16,834 bases of DNA from Circinella minor. Lineage: Eukaryota; Mucoromycota; Mucoromycetes; Mucorales; Lichtheimiaceae. The position numbers and the translations under genes were made by a program. The stretch lies in NCBI GenBank assembly GCA_016758965.1, contig JAEPRB010000133.1, forward strand, positions 95,358-112,191, given 5' to 3'. Below are positions 10,119 through 16,834 of the stretch, piece by piece; position 1 is the first letter of the stretch; each line of letters starts with the position of its first letter. The notes below the pieces were generated by a model. The model saw nothing but the letters and a program-made list of their open reading frames with translations. It was not told the DNA's origin and did no database searches.

Positions 10119-10169
10119 TTGGGGGGGGGGGAGCAGCAGAGCTAAAAAAAAATTGAGTCGCTCCCCCAA
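10119..10169. repeat. G-run with complementary C arm (hairpin)
   Basis: TTG(11)AGC at 10119-10134 is complementary to GCTCCCCCAA at 10160-10169. This allows a stem of 8-10 pairs, with several registers because of the long G run, around a loop of about 25 bases. It lies about 105-155 bases upstream of the modelled start of the poly(A) polymerase gene. It could be a promoter element, a transposon end, or chance. Confidence 0.5.
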
Positions 10170-10274
10170 CTTTGGCATCAAAAAGTAATTTTTTTTACAT
10201 TACTTCACTTGATATAACTAGTTTTTCCTGTCTCTTTTTTTTTTCGTCAGATCCTAGTTACCCCCCACGATATA

Positions 10275-12284
10275 ATGGATCTCATAAACCTTAAAAGGTA
10301 CTTCAAATTAATTTTTTTAGAAAAATATGTTGTCATGACAATTCCATTTTATTAAATGAATTTTATTTAGACTTAGTGACGAGATCAAAGAGTTCGAAAC
10401 TTATTTGGCACCAACCTCCTATGAAACGGAATGTCGTTTAAAACTTCTTGAAAAAATACAAGTCATTGTTCAAAATACTCTTATCGATGCTACTGTTGAA
10501 CCATTCGGATCTTATGAAACTCAATTATTATTACCGTCGAGGTATTTATTGTTCTTCTATTTTTTTTTTATATCAAATATATTTAGTTTATATCAATGAT
10601 AATAATACTAATAATAATGATAATAGTGACATTGATTTAAACATTTCTGTAAAAAATGGTTGCAGCACGGCAAGATCGATCTTGAGAAAAATGGACAAAG
10701 CACTATCAAGAAATCGTTTAAATATCCAATTAAGGGTATTTGGTGCGACAGTACGTTATATATTATATTATTCTGTTTTTTTTACTTATTGATAACGTTA
10801 CTAAAATTTTCATTATTATTATTAACAGGTACCAGTTCTTAAAGTTGTGGATCCAAAAACAGGCTTAACAGCAGATATTACAGCAATGAATAATGTGATC
10901 AGTTCAAAAAGAACGCTTGCATGGGTTGAGAAATATCCAGAATTAAAGCCTTTATTTTTAGTGTTGAAACATGCATTACTTTCTATTCGATTTGAATGGG
11001 ATGAAAATTATGAAGTATTAAGTACAGTAAAAAATGGTTTAGCAAGTTATTCTTTAGTATGCATGATTGTTCACTATTTAAAGGTAAACGAAAATAGGGA
11101 TAATGTTCGAGAGATAATACTGTTTTATATTGAAGAGAGAGTAGAGTGAGTTATTAATGTGATATATGTAATTTTAAACTTTTATTTTTAGTATGATGAT
11201 GAAGATGTCAAGAAAATAGAGGGAAATGACGAAAAAACAAAAAAGGATAAAGGAGAGGATCGTTCAAAGACACGGCTTGGTAGACTGTTGATAGGATTTC
11301 TGAAATATTACTCAACTTTTGATTTTATAAAATATGGTCTCAGTTTAACTTCAAAAAATGGCGTCTTTGAAAAGGTTGGTTATGAATATTTATTCTTATT
11401 ATTTCAGGTAGTAGTAGTAGGTAAATAGAAAATAATAAACCAATTATATTATTGTCCCTGTATATATAGATCAGTCATCCAGTTTTTGGTGTAATGAAAC
11501 GAATTGATGAAGTTATGGCTATTGAAAATCCAGATGAACCTCGTAAGTGCATATGGATATAATTTATATTCAAGTGGAAAGGGTGAAAGAATAATAATAC
11601 AATGGTGCTAATTATTTAACAAATATAACATTTATCATTGTTTATTAAAAAGAAAATAATGTTGCTCGATCTACAAGGACAATCAAACAATTTCAAGCAG
11701 TCCTTTCATGGATGTATGTACAATTAAGTACCATAGTCAAATCTGATATAGCCCAACATTCTTTACTCGATAGCATTGTTCGAACTGGACCTCGTTTACC
11801 GGATATACCTCGAAAGAATTTGACAGAATATCAATTCCCATCAATAGAATTAACTGAAGAAACTATTGGCATATATCTTCCATCAGTTGATCCCACACTC
11901 TTTGCCAATAGGAACAAGAATCGTCGTCATGGATTGAAAAGAAAGCGATTTGATGATGATGATGATGATAATAATAATAGTAACGGTGATCATTATGGCG
12001 GTCGAGCGAGATACAATCGAAATGATGATGTTGGTTATGCCCGTAGAGATAAGCACTACAGTCGAAATTATGATGAGCATTATGTTCGTAGAGAAAAGTA
12101 TTACAGTCAAAACTATGATGATGATTATTATAAACCTAGAAGTAACAAAAAGTATAATCAAAATGGAGGTGGGTATGGTAACAGGAATGGAGACAAATGG
12201 AATAATGATCAACATGGTGGAGGAGGTAAAGTTAAACCACCAAAGCGATCTCGATCAAAATACAAACAAAAAGGAAGTGCATAA
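10275..12284 (+). CDS. Non-canonical poly(A) polymerase, Trf4/Cid14/PAPD5 type
   Basis: The exons are 10275-10297, 10371-10541, 10627-10750, 10829-11083, 11192-11374, 11470-11542 and 11653-12284 (486 aa as modelled). Family enzymes add short poly(A) tails to aberrant nuclear RNAs within TRAMP-like complexes, marking them for the exosome. Residues 10-30 match the family's entry helix (LSDEIKEFETYLAPT). FGS at 53-55 and SDIDL at 65-69 form the nucleotidyltransferase signature; the metal-binding acidic residues should be D66, D68 and D122 (in ADITAMN). ATVPVLKVVD at 105-114, the NGLASYSL helix near 175-182, and NPDEPQNNVARS near 271-282 (nucleotide recognition loop) complete the core. Residues 372-375 (KRKR) could be a nuclear signal. 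The rest is a low-complexity Arg/Tyr/Asn/Asp/Gly tail with two 15-residue repeats. The start is uncertain: the frame remains open upstream to a good acceptor at 10250, so an earlier exon is possible. The exon 7 acceptor follows an A-rich tract. Confidence 0.87.
11952..11969 (+). repeat. Coding GAT repeat (six Asp)
   Basis: Six GAT codons followed by AAT codons encode an Asp-Asn run directly after the KRKR cluster, at the start of the tail of the poly(A) polymerase. It marks the border between the folded core and the low-complexity tail, and is a likely site of length variation between strains. Confidence 0.85.
12036..12125 (+). repeat. Two tandem 45-base coding repeats
   Basis: 12036-12080 and 12081-12125 are adjacent 45-base units encoding YARRDKHYSRNYDEH and YVRREKYYSQNYDDD, identical at 9 of 15 residues. 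They lie in the Tyr/Arg-rich tail of the poly(A) polymerase-like protein, at residues 405-419 and 420-434. A partial third unit (YYKPRS) follows. Confidence 0.85.
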
Positions 12285-12661
12285 AGAAACCAATAAACAA
12301 AATAAAACAATGCAAATTAAAACAAAAGTCTACCCAATTGCTATCGTTGTATACTGATGATTCTACCCTATCCAATTATTATTAATTCTATATTATATTA
12401 TATATGTAAATATATTATTATATATCCTTTTCCCCATTCGAACAACTCACTCTTTTTATCGGGTTTCTTTTTTTTTTTTCAAATAATAATAATAATCAAA
12501 TACCTATTCTGTGCATAATAGTAACTACATCTGCTACAAATAAAAAATAAATTAAATAAAATCCATATATATTTATATATATTATAATAGTAATACAAAT
12601 AGAATTATGATTGTAACTGTGGGCTTATAATTAGTATCTTATTCTAGAAGGGATCTGTTTA

Positions 12662-12903
12662 ATGTTATCTATTACCATATTTGATATGGGTCATCTAATA
12701 TATGTAAGTAGAAGTGATCATCTTTATATTTATTTTTCTTATTTGATCATTCTGAGATGGGTTGCTTTGCATACGTCACACGTAATTATAATCAAAATCG
12801 AATCATTCATTCCCCATTAGATATTCTAGAAAATCAAGGTAAAATATGTACCATTTCTGATTGTTACGTATGTGACACAAAAAAAAAGAATGTTATACTA
12901 TAA
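12662..12903 (+). CDS. Weak candidate small gene, two exons
   Basis: An ATG frame at 12662-12703 (14 codons) runs into a good donor (GTAAGT) at 12704. An acceptor-like CTGAG ends at 12756, and a frame of 48 codons then starts MGCFAYVTRNYN and stops at 12901-12903. The second frame has its own ATG and could stand alone. It ends in a small Cys cluster (CTISDCYVC) and a Lys run. Joined, it would give 62 aa. I do not recognise it. The Met-Gly-Cys start would suit lipid modification, but that is speculation, and AT-rich DNA can give frames of this size by chance. Confidence 0.18.
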
Positions 12904-13138
12904 CCGTAAGTTATTAAAATTTCTGGATTAAAAGTTAGACAAAACTTTTATGTATATCAGACAGTGTAATATGAAGAAAAGTAAAAAAGTAAATTGGGGG
13001 TAAAAACAAATAATTACTATACATAAAGTTCATTAAAACACGAATAAAACCAGAAATGTTTTACTTTTAGTCACAAGTACTACAAATAATAACTACACTA
13101 TTAGGATAGTTTACATAGAGTAAACATAATAATCTGTA

Positions 13139-13197
13139 GACGCCCCCAGTCACACCTCCAACCCGCTTTATGCACCCACACCCACGGGCGGGTCCCC
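13139..13197. other. GC-rich patch with C-run and ACCC motifs
   Basis: About two thirds of the bases here are G or C, while the flanks are strongly AT-rich. It contains GCCCCC, ACACC, ACCCGC, CACCCACACCCAC and a GGGCGGGT arm. The ACCC/GGGT-type repetition resembles subterminal sequence of some hAT-like transposons, but no terminal inverted repeat or target duplication was found. It could also be a cluster of binding sites upstream of copy C, about 365-420 bases before its start. Confidence 0.45.
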
Positions 13198-13424
13198 ATA
13201 AACTAACAGTGGTTCATGTGTAACATACTAAGATGAAGAGATACTGGATTTCTTTTTGTTTGGCGTAATGAGCTACAATTGCCAGCTACGTAAAGTTTGC
13301 CTACCAGGTTCTCGGATTCGTGAACTTTTCACACTTAGCCTATTTTAATCATAAGACCCAACCCAATATTTCATATCATCCCGTGTTGTATTGTGTGATG
13401 ATCTTCCGCATATATTATCTCGTT

Positions 13425-13555
13425 TTCACTGCTCACTTCTCTTTCTTTTTTCTCTTTTTATTTTTCTTCTCGACAACACACATTTTTTTTTCTTCATATA
13501 TCCTTTTTTTTTTTTTTTACATTCCTCTCGTTCTTGTTCTCATTATTATTAATAT
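13425..13555 (+). promoter_or_regulatory. Pyrimidine-rich promoter / 5' leader of F-box copy C
   Basis: This long C/T-dominated stretch includes a run of T from about 13508 to 13519 and lies immediately before the ATG at 13560. It is the plus-strand counterpart of the pyrimidine tracts before copies A and B. It is open in the frame of copy C and would encode mostly Phe, Leu and Ser, but this is a composition effect and not a signal peptide. Confidence 0.5.
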
Positions 13556-13559
13556 TATA

Positions 13560-16267
13560 ATGGATAATACAATTACATTATTAAAATCCATGACAAATGA
13601 TACCATGAAAGCTTTATCCTCTGGAGATTATAAAAGCGCAACTTTTCGTTTAAACATGCTGTATCGAGAAACCATGAGATCTATCTATGAAGCTCAATTT
13701 TTAAATTATAAAAAAATGGGTCATTTTGATCTGGCGCTTCAATATGCAATGCAAATGATTCAGTTAATTCCTGATTCATATTCTGGATATCTTTATGCTG
13801 GTGATTGTCTTTTTGAACAGTCTAAATTATATCAAGCAATGTCTTTTTATAATCAAGGACTAAATCAACGACGGAAACAGTCAACAGAAGAGGATTTTGA
13901 TGACCAACACAGAAAAAACGCCAGCACTATGACAGCTGACTACAACAATGATAATGACAAATGGCTCTTGTTACTAAACAGCAGACGAAAACAAGTATCG
14001 ACGCAACTTAATTACCGAGTTTCTGACTGGATTCATCGTTTACCCTTTGGCGTAGTTTGTGTTGATATATTACCTTATTTATCCATGCAAGAACGTCGTA
14101 CTTGTTTAAATGTATCACGATCATGGCGTAGTTTGATATCCGGGTGTGCTAATCTTTGGCGTACTTTGGAATTTCATGGAACAAGGAAAAAATTATGTAT
14201 TGATAATAATAAAAATCGATATGATGCTGATGGTGATGCTTGGGTTGTTGTTGGTAATGACGATAGCGATGATGAAAATAATAATAATAACGATTTATTG
14301 AAATGCATTGGTGCACACGCTACACGTGTGACTCTCTCACAAATGTCGGATCAACAACTTCAAGTTGTATTTGAAAAAATAGTCCAGCCTAAATGCACAA
14401 GGTTAAAATCATTTTGTAAGTATCGTCGATTTTTTCTTCCCTCTACGTATTCTTTTTCTTAATTCTCTCCCTCTTTTTTTTTTTTCATATTGGGAGATAT
14501 TTTACTTTCCTAATATAATACACTTCATTGTTCTAGAATAACTCTATTTTTTTTATTTACTTATATTTGTTACCAAAAAAAAAAAAAGAAAAGAAAGAAA
14601 TATAGAACTGATTTAAATATACGTACATAAATATAGGTTTCTATGAATGCAGTGCTAGTGTTCATCAAATTGCTGTCTATTTAAATCAAATTAGCCGAAA
14701 CAATGCTATACAATATTTAGAAATTTATCAACACCAACAAAGCTTTTCACTTGAACAACTGCTGTATAGTTGTCCTACAACTTTAACGCATTTATATTTT
14801 AAACAAAATCCATCAATCAATAACCAATGCGAAACAGTAAAAAAAGCGATATTACCCATAATAAGAGCGTCGACGGCGAGTGCATCATCTTCATCACGCG
14901 ACAACAACAATAAAAGTAATAATTATACTACTCAGCAACAACAATCAGACAATAGTAGTAATAGTAATACTCAAAGTAATCAAGGTTATCTCACCTTGCA
15001 CAAATGTATAAATTTAACTCATTTGTATCTAGATTGTAAAGAACCCATAGACCACATGTTATACCATTGTCCTAATTTAGAATATCTTGTTTTAGAAAAT
15101 CGTTCGCAATTGGACTTTTATCAATATACTCAACTATGTCCTAACCTTCATCATTTTCAGCATAATATTGATATAATAAATAGAGATAAAACGATAAAAA
15201 AATTTCCTTTTAATAGTATTTGGGATACTATTATTAAATATAATGATAATAATGGTAGTAGTCATCGATCTCTATCATTATGTCCATCATTTCCATCACA
15301 ACAGCAACAAAAATTATCATTTACTGCAGCGCCACGCGAAATTGACAACAATAAAAATACCCAATTAGTCCAACAGCCTAGGAAACTACGACATTTAATT
15401 CTTGGCAAATCCAAAATATCCAATCAAGAACGCATTAACATAAAACGAATAGTTGAACAAAATCGTGATTCCTTGGAAACATTTACTTTACATGGTGTAC
15501 AAGGGGATCAACGGAATTGGGCTTGGGTATTTGGCGGTATTTTGGACCCTTATCGACTGGTCCATCTGGATTTATCTGTTGAAATAGAAAATTCATTAAT
15601 TCCACTCTTACGTCATTCGGCTTCTACTTTGAAATATGTAGCACTCCATTCGATGCTATGTGTCAATGATAATGTTTTGGATGTATTGGGCGTCGAATTA
15701 CCTGGTTTACGGCAATTAAAATTACTGGATTGTATCAATGTAACTGAACGTGGAATGGCTCGACTAGTCGGGGATTCTTCTTTTTCTTCAGATAATAACA
15801 GCATTGATAATAACACAAAAGAATATTCAGCGCCATGTTTATTGGAACATTTGGAAATTGTTGGATATAGTTTCTGTTTAACAGAACATGTATTAGAACT
15901 AATAGGGAAAATGCCCAATTTAAAAAGATTTAAATTATCTTGGTGTGGATTTGGATCAACCATGCGTATGGATCGTTTGGTGGAATCGATGGTCACCTGT
16001 CATAGTCGTGTGGAATATTTATCATTCACGCGATCGTCGATCCATGCAGATACATTGGATATGCTTGGAAATTTAACAAATTTACAATATCTTAAAATTT
16101 GTATGTGTACCAATGTTACCAACTTGGGAGTTCGTAGACTTATTGACAAGAAATTAAAAGAAAAATCATTTTACTTAAAAATAGCAGAATGTAATTTACT
16201 TGATTCAAAACTGATTGATTACGCTCATAATATGATGGGAGATCACTTTCGTTATATTAAATGTTAA
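13560..16267 (+). CDS. TPR / F-box / LRR protein, copy C
   Basis: The exons are 13560-14415 and 14637-16267 (828 aa). The single 221-base intron has donor GTAAGT and acceptor ATATAG, is in phase 1, and lies within a few codons of the intron position in copies A and B. Residues 10-105 form TPR-like repeats (KKMGHFDLALQYAMQMIQLIP). Residues 157-203 are an F-box (RLPFGVVCVDILPYLSMQER, then SRSW and ANLW). The remainder has leucine-rich repeats, some of the Cys-containing F-box type (LRQLKLLDCINVTERGMARL). The expected role is SCF ubiquitin-ligase receptor. It differs from A and B by an acidic/Asn insert (about 218-250) and a Ser/Asn/Gln-rich loop (about 360-405) inside the repeats. The ATG at 13560 is chosen because the TPR alignment starts there; upstream in-frame ATGs lie in a T-rich leader. 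In-frame stops inside the intron prove splicing is needed. Confidence 0.86.
14416..14636 (+). other. Intron of F-box copy C
   Basis: This phase-1 GT-AG intron contains a long T run near 14473-14483 and an A run near 14575-14587, which are complementary and could bring the ends of the intron together. It is about twice as long as the introns of copies A and B. Confidence 0.85.
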
Positions 16268-16512
16268 ATATATACATATATACATATATATATATGTGCA
16301 GTTTCTTTATATGTAATTTTTTTCTTCTCCTCTATCCCCCTCCTCCTTATTTATGTTTATTACTATTATTACTATCATTAATTTTACATCTCAATAATAG
16401 TTTCCAAATATTTAAAATTATTGTTTGTTACTTTTTTTTAAAGGAATAATAACAAAAAATATCCATCATTTAATTATTACTGTAGTTGTCATGGAGATGA
16501 TCATATTATTAC

Positions 16513-16558
<46 letters not shown>
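16513..16558 (+). repeat. Compound (AT)13(GT)10 microsatellite
   Basis: Thirteen AT units (16513-16538) are followed directly by ten GT units (16539-16558). The GT part may have arisen by point change and slippage within the AT repeat. Confidence 0.95.
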
Positions 16559-16770
16559 ATTTATAATAGAAGAAAAAAAAATATGAATTGTTGTCAATGT
16601 TTTAAAATATAGACTATTGTGAAAGATATTGAATATTAAAATTTTTTTTAGTTGACTATGTATATTTATTTTTTATTATTTTCCTCACTTGATGATTCTA
16701 TAAGGAATCATTCGTGTGTAGCTCGCAGCTACAAATGTATTTAAATGCTGTTGCCAAGTTCATCAGCGCG

Positions 16771-16834
16771 TCACAAGTACTTTCGTCTGTATAATACTCC
16801 AGCAATAAGGACGAAACCAAGTACAATGCAAATT
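16771..16834 (-). CDS. Possible C-terminus of a membrane protein (partial)
   Basis: On the minus strand a frame entering from the right edge encodes a hydrophobic segment (CIVLGFVLIAGVLY) followed by a basic end (RRKYL) and a TGA at 16771-16773. This is the usual look of a C-terminal membrane helix with cytosolic positive charges. Only 20 residues are visible, so the protein cannot be named. A competing minus-strand frame, open for about 45 codons to a TAG at 16698-16700, has a less typical composition. If real, this gene converges with copy C. Confidence 0.3.
   Translation of the reverse strand, partial: ICIVLGFVLIAGVLYRRKYL

Larger units (their letters stand above)
9453..10274. other. Intergenic, oxidoreductase to poly(A) polymerase
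   Basis: These 822 AT-rich bases lie between two plus-strand genes. They hold a possible minus-strand exon (9589-9739), a run of 11 G with a matching C-rich arm (10119-10169), and a strong pyrimidine tract ending in CAG at 10248-10250. The hydrophobic plus-strand frame at 9461-9721 is most likely the AT-rich complement of the minus-strand frame and is not called as a gene. Confidence 0.5.
12285..13559. other. Intergenic, poly(A) polymerase to F-box copy C
   Basis: These 1275 bases are mostly AT-rich and simple in sequence. They contain a weak small-gene candidate (12662-12903), a sharply GC-rich patch (13139-13197) and a long pyrimidine tract before copy C (about 13425-13555). The first about 300 bases, rich in AATAAA-like and T-rich sequence, are probably the 3' end of the poly(A) polymerase transcript. 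No confident gene is seen. Confidence 0.5.
16268..16834. other. Right-edge region, 3' of F-box copy C
   Basis: This AT-rich stretch contains a TA-rich repeat at 16267-16295, a pyrimidine tract near 16320-16350, a compound TA/TG microsatellite at 16513-16558, and two small palindromes. The palindromes are TGATTC-loop-GAATCA at 16693-16710 and GTAGCT-CGC-AGCTAC at 16718-16732. At the very edge lies a probable minus-strand gene end. Confidence 0.5.

Noticed and set aside
11883..12357. Ile- and Met-rich frames on both strands over the poly(A) polymerase tail
   Set aside because: They are by-products of GAT/AAT repeats; the frame continuous with the catalytic core is the real one.
13320..13559. 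N-terminal extension of F-box copy C with Phe/Leu-rich segment, resembling a signal or membrane anchor
   Set aside because: It comes from the pyrimidine-rich leader; the TPR alignment with copies A and B begins at the ATG at 13560.
14728..15996. Minus-strand frames inside exon 2 of copy C
   Set aside because: They are antisense to clear leucine-rich repeats and have no start or splice support.
1..16834. CRISPR arrays, tRNA or rRNA genes, bacterial operons
   Set aside because: No spaced direct repeats, no tRNA cloverleaf or rRNA-like sequence seen; genes are spliced and eukaryotic.

Overview
The window looks like nuclear DNA of a filamentous fungus, most likely an early-diverging Mucoromycota (Mucor/Rhizopus/Absidia type). 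It is strongly AT-rich. Coding regions are split by small GT-AG introns of 73-221 bases, promoters carry long pyrimidine tracts, and the gene content is eukaryotic. Three genes encode proteins with TPR repeats, an F-box and leucine-rich repeats, the layout of fission yeast Pof3 and budding yeast Dia2. The genus is an inference; nothing in the sequence fixes it.

Layout, left to right. (1) About 150-1753, plus strand: a dead major-facilitator transporter of the fungal BSC6-like type, carrying in-frame stops but still showing splice junctions. (2) About 1971-2385, plus: a decayed copy of the last two exons, and the intron between them, of an oxidoreductase whose intact copy lies at 7794-9452. 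(3) 2567-4791 and 5013-7232, minus: a head-to-tail tandem pair of TPR/F-box/LRR genes (703 and 704 aa), each with one phase-1 intron at the same place. (4) 7794-9452, plus: a six-exon zinc-less quinone oxidoreductase (346 aa), divergent from the pair. (5) 10275-12284, plus: a seven-exon non-canonical poly(A) polymerase of the Trf4/Cid14/PAPD5 type (486 aa as modelled), with a repetitive Arg/Tyr/Asn/Asp tail. (6) 13560-16267, plus: a third, diverged TPR/F-box/LRR gene (828 aa). (7) The right edge: microsatellites, two small palindromes and probably the 3' end of a minus-strand membrane-protein gene.

All multi-exon models were built by matching donor and acceptor sites to continuous family-like protein. 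Every model's summed exon length is a multiple of three.

The genes do not form one pathway. The F-box proteins should act as substrate receptors of SCF ubiquitin ligases, the Trf4-like enzyme in nuclear RNA surveillance, and the oxidoreductase in redox metabolism. The main story is local gene turnover: F-box/LRR genes duplicating beside a duplicated oxidoreductase and a dead transporter. I found no clear new enzymatic system. The most interesting features are the paralogous F-box receptors with a shared promoter motif, the relic oxidoreductase copy, and the low-complexity tail on the poly(A) polymerase.
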